Shown: positions 1 to 7,008, numbered from the stretch's first letter. The stretch is 10,240 nt of DNA from Bacillota bacterium (GCA_023387295.1 JAEWIG010000171.1:1-10240); one strand, 5' to 3'. Numbers and translations: made by a program. Notes: generated by a model from the sequence alone, not told the origin.

Positions 1-205
1 TGCAAAAGGCTTGCAGCGATGATACACCTTTTTTATTATTGTTGTTGCTTTTTTTGATAAGACGCAGCATTTCTGGCAGCATTCGAAACTGAACAAATTT
101 AGTTCGAATCGTAAAGTAAAGACCAGAGCCTATTAGAAGAATAATCAATACATATGACCAGAAAAACCAATTAATTTTCTCAATTACTAATTCAACCATA
201 ACCAT
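1..205 (-). CDS. Sodium:alanine/amino-acid symporter (AGCS family), N-terminal part only
   Basis: Reading the minus strand from ATG at 205 gives 68 residues that run off the window. They begin MVMVELVIEKINWFFW, continue with a hydrophobic helix at about residues 16-33 (SYVLIILLIGSGLYFTIRTKF), then a basic stretch with four Asn, and end in GVSSLQAFC. The order of helix, 'G.GLYFTIRT.F.QFR', then 'G.SS.QAF' is typical of the start of AGCS-family sodium-coupled alanine/glycine/glutamine symporters (AlsT/GlnT type). These are about 450-residue polytopic membrane proteins that import small amino acids with Na+. A GAGG ribosome binding site at 211-214 sits 5 nt before the first ATG; the second ATG (199) is 11 nt away and less likely. 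The substrate cannot be told from this fragment. Confidence 0.82.
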   Translation of the reverse strand, partial: MVMVELVIEKINWFFWSYVLIILLIGSGLYFTIRTKFVQFRMLPEMLRLIKKSNNNNKKGVSSLQAFC

Positions 206-354
206 TATAACCTCATTTCATCTCAATATATTTCACGGTACTCTCAATTAACTTGTAGGACATTCTTTAATGAATGGTTAAATTAAAAATAGAAGTGTGC
301 TAAATGATATTATTCTGTGGATTTAGTTAGAATATTCCGAGGAGGAAGGGATAG

Positions 355-372
355 ATATATATATATATATAT
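355..372. repeat. (AT)9 dinucleotide repeat
   Basis: Nine uninterrupted AT units lie between GATAG and the AATCG that follows. Such a tract melts and slips easily, so its length may vary between strains. It lies just downstream (minus strand) of the candidate symporter promoter, in its untranslated leader. Confidence 0.9.
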
Positions 373-379
373 AATCGAT

Positions 380-408
380 ATTATATAAAAAAATTATTTC
401 GAAATAAA
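380..408 (-). promoter_or_regulatory. Candidate promoter and 14-bp palindrome upstream of the AGCS gene
   Basis: On the minus strand a perfect TATAAT (plus 380-385) is followed upstream, at 17 bp, by a weak -35 (TTTATT, plus 403-408). The perfect palindrome TTATTTCGAAATAA (394-407) covers the spacer and most of the -35, a good place for a repressor. The -10 match is strong but the region is very AT-rich, so chance matches are expected. No regulator is assigned. Confidence 0.35.
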
Positions 409-454
409 GAGGAAATTTTTTCTTGTAGATAAAGGTATATAGCTTAATAATAAA

Positions 455-496
455 AAGCAGGAGCGACTCAATTCTTTACTATTGAGAGTGCTCCTA
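455..496 (-). terminator. Rho-independent terminator of the TVP38-family gene
   Basis: An inverted repeat pairs AGGAGC and CTCAAT (459-472) with ATTGAG and GCTCCT (481-495), with a small internal bulge and an 8-nt loop. On the minus strand it begins one base after the stop codon of the membrane-protein gene and is followed by CTTTTTATTATT. On the plus strand the stem is followed by TATTTTTTT, so it may also act in that direction. Confidence 0.8.
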
Positions 497-1057
497 CTAT
501 TTTTTTGAACGAGTTCTTTTAACAAAAAAATAAATGATTGCCATGAGAATTAGCAAAGGAATGAGTCCTATCTGTAATTCTTGCTTTAAGGAAAGGATGT
601 GGTCTACTGAGTATGCTTCAATAAAAAGTGAGGGGATTTTTCCAATTGTGCTAGCGATGCAAAAGGGTATTAGTCTCATAGTGCTATAAGCTGCAGCTAA
701 TGTAACAGCCCCAGAAGGAATAAAAGGTAAAATACGGAGTGCAACGACCAACATTACCGCTTCAATTCCTGATGTTTGCTTTAATTTGAGCAAAAGCTTA
801 GACTGTGATTTCTTTATGGAAGCGGAAAGCTTGATCAAGCCTTTTCTATATAAATAGAAACTAACGATTGCTCCAGCAGCTTCACCCGCGATGGAGACGA
901 TTAAGCCAGCTTCAAACCCAAAATAGGCAATGTTGCCTGCTGTAATAAAAGCGCTAGGTAAAACACCAGCTATAGCAACAAGAATATTTAGGCTAATACT
1001 AAGGAGTGCGGCTACTATTTGATTAGTAGGAAACCACTCTATTAAAAATGCATCCAT
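497..1057 (-). CDS. TVP38/TMEM64 family (VTT domain) integral membrane protein
   Basis: This is a 186-residue polytopic membrane protein of the DedA/VTT superfamily, whose bacterial members are linked to lipid transport or membrane homeostasis; the exact substrate is unknown. Family marks are present: a re-entrant 'G..PS.F.TAGN' segment (residues 31-42), 'GE..GA..SF.LYR.G' (58-73), 'R.LPFIPSG' (108-116) and 'GK.PS' (139-143). A final hydrophobic helix (about 163-179) ends in a basic tail, RTRSKK. The frame stays open upstream to a GTG at 1213, but that start has no Shine-Dalgarno sequence, and its 52 extra residues are polar and basic. The chosen ATG has GGAAGG at 1066-1071, 8 nt away. The gene is monocistronic with its own terminator and is divergent from doxX copy 1. 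B. subtilis YqeD belongs to the same family, but orthology is not shown. Confidence 0.85.
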   Translation of the reverse strand: MDAFLIEWFPTNQIVAALLSISLNILVAIAGVLPSAFITAGNIAYFGFEAGLIVSIAGEAAGAIVSFYLYRKGLIKLSASIKKSQSKLLLKLKQTSGIEAVMLVVALRILPFIPSGAVTLAAAYSTMRLIPFCIASTIGKIPSLFIEAYSVDHILSLKQELQIGLIPLLILMAIIYFFVKRTRSKK

Positions 1058-1065
1058 TTTTCGTA

Positions 1066-1071
1066 CCTTCC
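1066..1071 (-). promoter_or_regulatory. Ribosome binding site that decides the TVP38-family start
   Basis: On the minus strand GGAAGG lies 8 nt before ATG 1057. The alternative GTG at 1213 has only TTAAAAA in front of it and sits at the very edge of a block duplicated upstream of both doxX genes, which argues that the DNA there belongs to the doxX upstream region and not to this gene. Confidence 0.7.
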
Positions 1072-1331
1072 TTATTCGAGCATTGGCATGTTTTTTACTT
1101 ATATCTTTGGAAGTATTAGTTGGAGTTACTGTTAGAAAATAATCATTTTTCTGAAATAGCTTTTCGAACAAAGAAACTGTAATTTTTCTCACTTTCGTCC
1201 AAATTTTCGCCACTTTTTAACTTAGAGAATAAAAAGACTGATTTTACAACCTTTTTCTGACCTTTCTTATAGGGAGAGCTAGAGTAGAGTCATCTGTAGT
1301 TCGAAAAAATGACATAATTTTTTTACGTGAA

Positions 1332-1347
1332 AGTGAACTATCTCACA
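1332..1347 (+). promoter_or_regulatory. Fnr/Crp-like (or Rex-like) operator upstream of doxX copy 1
   Basis: The site is AGTGA-ACTATC-TCACA, a TGTGA-N6-TCACA palindrome with one mismatch. It ends exactly 85 nt before the start codon, as in copy 2. TGTGA-N6-TCACA is the known Fnr/Crp family consensus, and Fnr is the anaerobic regulator in Bacillus. Rex boxes (TGTGAA-N4-TTCACA) are close and would fit with two mismatches here. If the site acted as a class II activator site at -41.5, the -10 would fall on AAAAAT at about 1369-1375, which has the important A at position 2 and T at position 6. The protein that binds is inferred, not shown. Confidence 0.5.
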
Positions 1348-1363
1348 AGTGTATTTCACACTT
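1347..1363 (+). promoter_or_regulatory. Second inverted repeat, present only upstream of doxX copy 1
   Basis: AAGTGT-ATTTC-ACACTT is a perfect 6+5+6 inverted repeat that abuts the Fnr/Rex-like site. The matching stretch in copy 2 (8423-8439) has lost the symmetry in the left arm. It may be a second operator that gives copy 1 its own control, or chance symmetry. Confidence 0.3.
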
Positions 1364-1432
1364 TCTTAAAAAATGTTACATTTTAAGTGTGGTAATTATC
1401 CTATATTAATATATCTTGAAAGGAAGATTTAT

Positions 1433-1945
1433 ATGTTTATCAAATTTTTACGAGAAAATAATATTGTTGCCGGTATCTTAACTATCGTTCGCTTGTATTG
1501 GGGATATATGTGGACAACTGCTGCCATCGGAAAGTTAACAAATGGCTTTGATGCATCTGGATTTTTAGCAAATGCAGTAGCAAACCCAGTTATGGGTCCT
1601 GATAAAGAACCTGTTTTTGGACTATATGTTAAGTTTTTAGAATCTGTTGCACTACCAAATGCTGACTTGTTTAGCACTATTATTCCTATCGGTGAATTAT
1701 TAGTAGGTCTTGGTTTAATTCTTGGATGTTTAACAACTTACGCTGCATTCTTTGGTATGGTAATGAACTTCTCATTCTTAATGGCAGGTACAATCTCTCA
1801 TAACCCAACTGATATTTTAATGGGAGTATTCATCTGTGCTGCAGGCTTAAATGCTGGTAAAATTGGCCTTGACCGTTGGGTAATGCCTTACTTAAGCAAG
1901 GCTATTAACAAGGGTAAAAACAAAGAAGAAAGAGTAACAGCATAA
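1433..1945 (+). CDS. DoxX-family membrane protein, copy 1
   Basis: This is a 170-residue protein with four predicted membrane helices, belonging to the DoxX family. Relatives include DoxD of thiosulfate:quinone oxidoreductase and B. subtilis CatD; many members are linked to redox or thiol stress, but no reaction can be assigned here. The N-terminal helix (about 11-33) is followed by the conserved 'GK.TNGFDASGFL.NA' segment (33-48), then helices near 82-100, 103-120 and 127-143, and a basic tail ending KGKNKEERVTA. The start is ATG 1433 with AAAGGAAG 6 nt upstream. An in-frame ATG at 1373 is rejected because none of the changed codons in that 20-codon stretch differs from copy 2 only at the third base. 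It is about 70 % identical to copy 2, but differs at aromatic positions (WGYMWTTAAIG against LGWHWLTAGWG), so the two may have diverged in function. Confidence 0.87.
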   Translation: MFIKFLRENNIVAGILTIVRLYWGYMWTTAAIGKLTNGFDASGFLANAVANPVMGPDKEPVFGLYVKFLESVALPNADLFSTIIPIGELLVGLGLILGCLTTYAAFFGMVMNFSFLMAGTISHNPTDILMGVFICAAGLNAGKIGLDRWVMPYLSKAINKGKNKEERVTA

Positions 1946-1955
1946 ATTAGAAATT

Positions 1956-1990
1956 AACTGCCTAAAAGGATTCATTTTAGGCAGTTTTTT
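1956..1990 (+). terminator. Rho-independent terminator after doxX copy 1
   Basis: A perfect 12-bp stem AACTGCCTAAAA / TTTTAGGCAGTT with a 7-nt loop is followed by TTTT and ATTATTT, 10 nt after the stop codon. The sensor-kinase gene converges on it from the other side. On the minus strand the tail is poorer in T (AATTTCTAATTT), so it may only partly serve that operon. Confidence 0.92.
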
Positions 1991-2042
1991 ATTATTTCCA
2001 CTGTCTACTTGACAGGGAGTAGTTCAAAGCAAAGAAGCCGAT

Positions 2043-4892
2043 TTATTCCCCTTTGTTTTTAGGGAAAATAACGGTTCCATTACTTGATTCAGAAAGTAGA
2101 AACGTAACTATTACTTCTGAGAGAGCTTCAGGTGGATAAGGTTTTGTAAAATATTTATTAATTTTATACTTTTCTACCTTATCTTTAGCTTCATCTAAGG
2201 CAGAAGAAATAACAATTGGGATATTGCAAGTTTGTTCAGTTTCCTTTAATTGCTTGACTAATTCCCAGCCACTCATTTCATCTCCTAGCATTAAATCGAT
2301 AACTGCTCCAACAAGTGGTAAACGAAGGGCATCTTCAAAAGCTCGCTTAGGATTAGTATGATGAATGATAGTAAAACCTTTGCTTTTCAGTTCTTCAGAT
2401 AAAAGTAAGGCTAAGCTCGGATCATCTTCTACAATCATAACGTTTAAACCGGTAACAAAGTCTTCACCATTAGATATTTGTCCAGATGAAAGCTTATCGG
2501 CAAGAGGCAAAGTAAAATGAACCGTTGTTCCTTTCTCTTCTATTGATTCTATCCAAATATCCCCATCGTGTTTTCCAATAATTTCTTTACTAATTGCTAA
2601 ACCTAAACCGGTACCACCAATTTTTCTACTAGCACTATTGTCGATACGCTTAAACTTTTGGAAAAGCTTTGAGATATCATTTGACGAAATTCCGATCCCT
2701 TCGTCTTGAATGCTAACCTGTAGCATATCGTTCATATTTTGAAGTGTAATGGTAATATCACCACCATTAGGAGAAAACTTAATGGCGTTGCTAATTAAAT
2801 TCATGAAAACTTGAAATAGCCGTTCTTGATCAGCTTTGACAAGTACATTTCTCGCCATATCAATCAAATGTACATTATGGTTTTCTTCGTGACGAAAGCG
2901 ATTTACTATTTCAATTGTTAATTTATCAAGTGAGAGTAGTTGCATATGATATTGCTGCCTACCGGATTCCATTCTTTGTAAATCAAGAAAGTCATTGATT
3001 AAGTTGGTTAGTCGTTTAGCTTCCTTATGGATCGTTTCAATATATTTCTTCTGACGCTCCGGTTTCAATGATTTTGTCAAAAGAAGCTCAGTAAATCCTA
3101 GTACGCTTGATAGTGGGGTACGAAGCTCGTGACTAACAGTGCTAACCAATTCAGATTTCATTTTGTCCACTTCATATTCCATGGTAATATCCCGATGAAC
3201 AAACACGGTACCGATTTTTTCAGCATCATCGTAGACACTGGTTGCATATACTTCAACAAACACAGGTGTATCACAAGAAATTGAATATTGAATTTTCCGA
3301 GTGTCCCTAAAATGCTCATTGATCGCATTCGATAAAAAGTTAGGTAATTCTTCTGATTGGTCGCAAAGAAGTCTAAAATGTTCAATCCATTTGTCTTTAG
3401 AAAGCGAATTCCCTTCAATCCAATCATTACATTTTACGATAGAGCATAGCGATTCATTTACTAGAATAATATCTCCAGATATAGAAACAAACTGGATTCC
3501 TTCATTAACGTTATCGATAATATTTTGGTTTAGAAGACGTGAACTTTCAACCTTTTCATACATATTGATACGTTCAAAAGCAATCGACACACGATTCATT
3601 AAACCATCGATTTCTTCTATTTCTTCAGATGTTATTGGGTATCCCTCACGAGTAGCTATCATAACAGCAACTAATTGCCCTTTAGAATTTAATATAGATG
3701 AATATAAGTCATAGCAAGAGTATGGTTTTTGAGCAATTCCTTGCGTGTCAGGGGTTATTTCCCGTCTTATAATAAATGATTTTTCTTCTTCTAATCGAAT
3801 TTGTTTATCTTCACTAAACGTGCTCATAAGTCGTTGCACTGTTGATTCAGAAAGTCCTTTTGAGTCAAAGACATCTCCGTTTATTAAAAACAAAATACTC
3901 GAGTCAAAATAATTTATCGCATTTAAATATTTGTGAACTTGTTCTACTAAAGTCGTTTTATTTAATGTGAATGTAATGGCATGATTTAGTTGGTTATACT
4001 TTTGCAATTTATCTAAAGAAAGTTGCAACTGAGTTTGGTTCTCCTGTAGTTCATATTGTTGTGCAGTCAATTCTTCATTTTGAGCCATCAAGACATCTTC
4101 TTTTTCATTGATTGATCTCGACATATATTCAAATGAATGTGTTAATACACCTAGTTCATCCTCCCGTTGTACTAGAGGACCGAGATCGAATGAATGACCT
4201 GAAGCAATTGCATTGGTAGCTAACGTTAATTGTTCAATTGGCTGAATCAAGTTGCGGAGAACACGCCAGACCATTAAAGAGATTAATATCATTATCAAGC
4301 CACACAAAAATAAAGCAATTAGTGTAAATTGTCGGGATTGTTCAACTGTTTTTATGAAAATTTGGTTTATTTCTTTTTCCGTATCACGCTTGTAGCTTTT
4401 TGCATAGGCGACAAATTGATTTACAAGCTCATTGGCCCCACCACTGGATAGTTCTCTTAACGCTTCATAGTCATTAGCCTCAATATGGCTAATAGCCTCT
4501 GGTAAAATGACCGTTTTGTAATCTTGATTAAATTTAACGAGACTGTTATACAATTCGCGTTCTTCTTTTGTCATGTTTAATTTCGAAAACTCTTTAAGCA
4601 GTCGGTCAAATTCATCTAAATTGCTATAGATTAATTTAAGCTCTTGTTCATCTTGAAAAGCATAATAGCCTCTAGCTCGAAAAAAGATTCCATTAAAGGA
4701 TTCTTCCAATTCATCAACGAGAACTGCTTTTTCTCGTACCGTTTCTTGTTCTTTCTGTAGCCTTTCATTGCTTGAATTTACATAAAACAAAAATATTAAA
4801 ATGACAGCAAAAAACACAATTATTGAGGATAAAAAGGTTTTTAGAAATTTATTGCGAATACTTTTCTCAAGCAGAAGATGAGATTTAAGCAT
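2043..4892 (-). CDS. Membrane-bound hybrid sensor histidine kinase (HAMP-GAF-PAS-HisKA-HATPase-REC)
   Basis: This is a 949-residue sensor kinase. Order of parts: TM1 (about 22-38); a helical extracytoplasmic sensor (about 40-187, four-helix-bundle/CHASE3-like appearance); TM2 (about 189-209); HAMP (about 210-262, with P218 and DELG 245-248); coiled coil (262-305); a GAF-like domain (about 306-445); PAS (about 452-575); HisKA with phosphoacceptor H588 in STVSHELRTP; HATPase_c with N-box N698/N702, G1 DEGIG at 730-734, F-box LFQKF and G2 GGTGLGLAI (759-767). A C-terminal receiver (about 815-930) has acidic D823/D824, phosphoacceptor D866 and K917. All catalytic residues are present, so it should autophosphorylate and pass phosphate to its own receiver. 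It has no HPt domain; one is found in the cyclase of this operon. The start overlaps the stop of the upstream regulator gene by 8 nt, with GGAGG at 4902-4906, so translation is probably coupled. The signal sensed is unknown. Confidence 0.95.
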   Translation of the reverse strand: MLKSHLLLEKSIRNKFLKTFLSSIIVFFAVILIFLFYVNSSNERLQKEQETVREKAVLVDELEESFNGIFFRARGYYAFQDEQELKLIYSNLDEFDRLLKEFSKLNMTKEERELYNSLVKFNQDYKTVILPEAISHIEANDYEALRELSSGGANELVNQFVAYAKSYKRDTEKEINQIFIKTVEQSRQFTLIALFLCGLIMILISLMVWRVLRNLIQPIEQLTLATNAIASGHSFDLGPLVQREDELGVLTHSFEYMSRSINEKEDVLMAQNEELTAQQYELQENQTQLQLSLDKLQKYNQLNHAITFTLNKTTLVEQVHKYLNAINYFDSSILFLINGDVFDSKGLSESTVQRLMSTFSEDKQIRLEEEKSFIIRREITPDTQGIAQKPYSCYDLYSSILNSKGQLVAVMIATREGYPITSEEIEEIDGLMNRVSIAFERINMYEKVESSRLLNQNIIDNVNEGIQFVSISGDIILVNESLCSIVKCNDWIEGNSLSKDKWIEHFRLLCDQSEELPNFLSNAINEHFRDTRKIQYSISCDTPVFVEVYATSVYDDAEKIGTVFVHRDITMEYEVDKMKSELVSTVSHELRTPLSSVLGFTELLLTKSLKPERQKKYIETIHKEAKRLTNLINDFLDLQRMESGRQQYHMQLLSLDKLTIEIVNRFRHEENHNVHLIDMARNVLVKADQERLFQVFMNLISNAIKFSPNGGDITITLQNMNDMLQVSIQDEGIGISSNDISKLFQKFKRIDNSASRKIGGTGLGLAISKEIIGKHDGDIWIESIEEKGTTVHFTLPLADKLSSGQISNGEDFVTGLNVMIVEDDPSLALLLSEELKSKGFTIIHHTNPKRAFEDALRLPLVGAVIDLMLGDEMSGWELVKQLKETEQTCNIPIVISSALDEAKDKVEKYKINKYFTKPYPPEALSEVIVTFLLSESSNGTVIFPKNKGE

Positions 4893-5247
4893 TTAAAATT
4901 TCCTCCACAACATTGACTAAATCTCCAGGGCTAAACGGCTTTGACATAAAAAAGTCTGCTCCTTTTTCTAATACATCCTGACGATCAGATTCTTGAGCTT
5001 TTGCAGTAAGCATCAAAATAGGCATTTCTTCTTTTATCTCTCTAGGAAGACGTTCAATTACTTCAATTCCAGTTAGGTTTGGCATCATATAATCTAGAAT
5101 CAATAAATCATATGATTGTTGATTTATTTTATTTAATGCTTCCTGACCATCCTCAGCCTCATCTATTTCGTGACCTAAGTCCTCGAGCGTATCACTTATT
5201 AGCATCCGTAATATTTCTTCATCATCTACAACTAATATTCTTTTCAT
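4885..5247 (-). CDS. Single-domain CheY-like response regulator
   Basis: This is a 120-residue stand-alone receiver domain with no output domain. It begins MKRILVVDDEE with the acidic pocket D8/D9. D52 (LLILDYMMP) is the phosphoacceptor, T81 (MLTAKA) the switch Thr, and K103 (MSKPF) the conserved Lys. Such regulators act by binding a partner or as a shuttle or sink in phosphorelays. It lies between the cyclase (23-nt gap) and the hybrid kinase (8-nt overlap), so it very probably takes phosphate from that kinase directly or through the HPt of the cyclase. AAAGGAG lies about 8 nt before the ATG. A Spo0F-like relay role or a CheY-like motor role are both possible; no motility gene is in view. 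Confidence 0.95.
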   Translation of the reverse strand: MKRILVVDDEEILRMLISDTLEDLGHEIDEAEDGQEALNKINQQSYDLLILDYMMPNLTGIEVIERLPREIKEEMPILMLTAKAQESDRQDVLEKGADFFMSKPFSPGDLVNVVEEILNA

Positions 5248-5270
5248 TCGACTTACTCCTTTTACTAATC

Positions 5271-6905
5271 TTAAATATACAGTCGATTAATTAAACGTAA
5301 TATACGTGCTGAAACTGCTTTAATATCAAATGGTTTTAAAATATAATCGTCAGCACCACTGTCTAGTGCGTTGATGACATGCTCCTGACTTTTTCGACCG
5401 GTAAGCATTGAGACAATAATATTTCTTGATGGGTATTTTTCTCGTAACTTTTGCAGGACTTCGATCCCATCCATCTTTGGCATCATACCGTCTAATAAAA
5501 TAATATATTTACCACTTGGCTTGTACCAATTCGAATTCAAAAAGCTAACGCCATCGCTATATTCTAGTACTTCAATATTATATTTTTCATTTGGGTTCCA
5601 TGAGGCAAAGAAATCTTTCATAATTTTACGAACAATGTATACATCATCAACGATAATAATCGTAATCGTTAACTGTTTTTTTACTTCCTGTACAAGAGTA
5701 CTATAAGAGATAGTTTGATTTCTTCCAGATTGTTTTGCAAAATACAGTGCTTGATCAGCCTCTTCTAATAACTTCTCTTGATGAAGATTAAATCGATTTG
5801 CTTCAGACACACCAACTGAAAAAGTAACCTGGAACTCTGTATCATTTGCTGTAAAATATTTATTTGCCATCGTATTTCGAAGTCTTTCAAGAAAGATGTA
5901 TGCTTCTTCGGCTGAGGTATTTGGCATTAAAATAACAAATTCTTCCCCACCATATCTGCAGGCGATATCTTGTTCACGCTTAACTTTCTCAACTATAGAA
6001 GCGAATCCTTGTAACACTTCATCTCCAACTAAATGACCATATGTATCATTAACTTTTTTAAAGTAATCTAAATCAGCAATCGCTACAGAGAAGGGCTCTC
6101 CTTTTCTCGTAAACTGTTGAATAAGTTGTTGAAGTCTGGTGTTCATATATTTTCGGTTATACATCTGGGTTAATTCATCAATAATAATGGAATGTTCTAA
6201 CTCTGTTTGATAGTTAAGACGATTTGTTACATATGAAATTAAAATCTCACTATCAATCGGCTTTGCAATGAAATCAAATGCACCGAGATTATAAGCACGT
6301 ATTCGGTTCTCTTTACTATTATTAACACTCATGACTGTAACGACAATTCGTTCTTTTTTTACTTTTTGAATGAGGTTTTCTAATATTGTAAAGCCATTTA
6401 TATCAGGGAGCATAATATCAAGGAATACAATAGCTGGTTTCATTTCATAAATTAATTCTAACCCACGTTTTCCATTATGAGCGACGATGACTGAATAGCC
6501 CTCTTTCTCTAAAACCTCTTTAATATAGGTAATAAACACAATGTCATCATCTATGACAAGAATAAAGTCCTTTTCAAGAATATGTTCAAGCGCCTGAGGT
6601 TCAGTCTGTTCAGCTTGAAGCATATCCGCGTTTTTCTTATAAAAATCAATTCCTTCAATAAAGGGTTCTAGATAAGCTTTCCAATCAGTTTTTTTCCAAT
6701 GATTTTGACTAAGCTCCTCAAGATTTGCTAATTTATCATTTGCAATTGTAGTTAATTCATTTAAGCCTATGGATCCTGCTGTTCCTTTTAAACCATGAAG
6801 GAAAAAGTAAAGTTCTTGTTCTGTTATAAAATCTCGTTCATCCCATTGAAGTAAATTCTCTTGAATACGCTCATAAATCATTTTTTGGTATTTTTCAGTC
6901 ATCAT
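5271..6905 (-). CDS. HPt-REC-GGDEF-REC diguanylate cyclase response regulator
   Basis: This 544-residue soluble protein makes c-di-GMP from two GTP. An N-terminal HPt domain (about 1-95) carries H37 in the HGLKGTAGSIG motif. The first receiver (about 113-230) has D119/D120, phosphoacceptor D163 and K215. The GGDEF domain (about 240-402) has metal-binding D278, active site GGEEF (319-323, an accepted variant) and an intact RxxD inhibitory site (R310-D313) exactly 5 residues upstream, so product inhibition is expected. The second receiver (about 412-540) has D420/D421, phosphoacceptor D472, T502 and K524. Both receivers look functional. It is the first gene of the signalling operon. Its HPt supplies the step missing from the downstream hybrid kinase, so phosphate could pass kinase REC to H37 and on to these receivers or the CheY-like protein. 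The start is the first of two adjacent ATGs, with GGAGAG nearby. Confidence 0.93.
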   Translation of the reverse strand: MMTEKYQKMIYERIQENLLQWDERDFITEQELYFFLHGLKGTAGSIGLNELTTIANDKLANLEELSQNHWKKTDWKAYLEPFIEGIDFYKKNADMLQAEQTEPQALEHILEKDFILVIDDDIVFITYIKEVLEKEGYSVIVAHNGKRGLELIYEMKPAIVFLDIMLPDINGFTILENLIQKVKKERIVVTVMSVNNSKENRIRAYNLGAFDFIAKPIDSEILISYVTNRLNYQTELEHSIIIDELTQMYNRKYMNTRLQQLIQQFTRKGEPFSVAIADLDYFKKVNDTYGHLVGDEVLQGFASIVEKVKREQDIACRYGGEEFVILMPNTSAEEAYIFLERLRNTMANKYFTANDTEFQVTFSVGVSEANRFNLHQEKLLEEADQALYFAKQSGRNQTISYSTLVQEVKKQLTITIIIVDDVYIVRKIMKDFFASWNPNEKYNIEVLEYSDGVSFLNSNWYKPSGKYIILLDGMMPKMDGIEVLQKLREKYPSRNIIVSMLTGRKSQEHVINALDSGADDYILKPFDIKAVSARILRLINRLYI

Positions 6906-6980
6906 GCCTTATCTCTCCGTTTATAAATAATCAAGTTCACTATTCTAGTAATTTATCCATAAAATACCGATAATGCCCTA

Positions 6981-7008
6981 ATATTATCATAAACGTGGCA
7001 TCTATCAA
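6981..7008 (-). promoter_or_regulatory. Candidate sigma-A promoter of the signalling operon
   Basis: On the minus strand: -35 TTGATA (plus 7003-7008), a 16-bp spacer, and TGA-TAATAT, an extended -10 (plus 6981-6989). Transcription would start about 70 nt before the cyclase ATG. A small inverted repeat GATAAT-N8-ATTATC (6969-6988) overlaps the -10 and could be an operator, though short AT-rich repeats are common here. Confidence 0.55.

Larger units (their letters stand above)
206..458. other. AT-rich intergenic region upstream of the AGCS gene
   Basis: No gene is seen here on either strand. It holds a pure AT dinucleotide run, a 14-bp palindrome and a possible minus-strand -10 box, each listed separately. 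A purine-rich GAGGAGGAAGGG at about 339-350 looks like a ribosome binding site on the plus strand, but no ATG follows at a usable distance. The leader between the candidate promoter and the symporter start is about 170 nt; I could not recognise a T-box, glycine riboswitch or other known leader fold in it. Confidence 0.6.
1200..1432 (+). repeat. Duplicated doxX upstream region, copy 1
   Basis: This matches 8278-8508. The outer edge is a 19-base identity beginning CAAATTTTCGCCAC (1200-1218 and 8278-8296). The middle is degenerate but nearly equal in length (132 against 130 bases up to the operator). The last 101 bases align without gaps at roughly 80 % identity by hand count. With the coding sequences, the duplicated unit is about 740 bp. 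Confidence 0.85.

Noticed and set aside
338..375. Possible small plus-strand gene after GAGGAGGAAGGG
   Set aside because: There is no ATG, GTG or TTG start at a usable distance, and the following sequence is the AT repeat.
206..380. Glycine riboswitch or T-box in the symporter leader
   Set aside because: These often precede amino-acid transporters in Bacillus, but no conserved aptamer core, T-box sequence or terminator hairpin is visible.
1373..1432. 20-codon N-terminal extension of doxX copy 1 (and the equivalent 8449-8508 for copy 2)
   Set aside because: Both frames are open and alignable, but none of the differing codons differs only at the third base, so the stretch is conserved as a leader and not as protein. 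Strong ribosome binding sites precede ATG 1433 and ATG 8509.
2000..2016. Short stem CTGTC-TACTT-GACAG as terminator of the kinase operon
   Set aside because: Only about 5 bp and no T-run on the minus strand.
3301..3714. 137-residue plus-strand frame opposite the kinase gene
   Set aside because: It is a shadow of the kinase coding sequence on the other strand, with no ribosome binding site and a composition unlike a real protein. Other frames opposite or inside the kinase, cyclase and SDR genes were dropped for the same reason.
6966..6974. CCGATAA, resembling a sigma-D -10 element
   Set aside because: It lies on the plus strand, pointing away from the cyclase gene, with no matching -35 and no plus-strand gene downstream.
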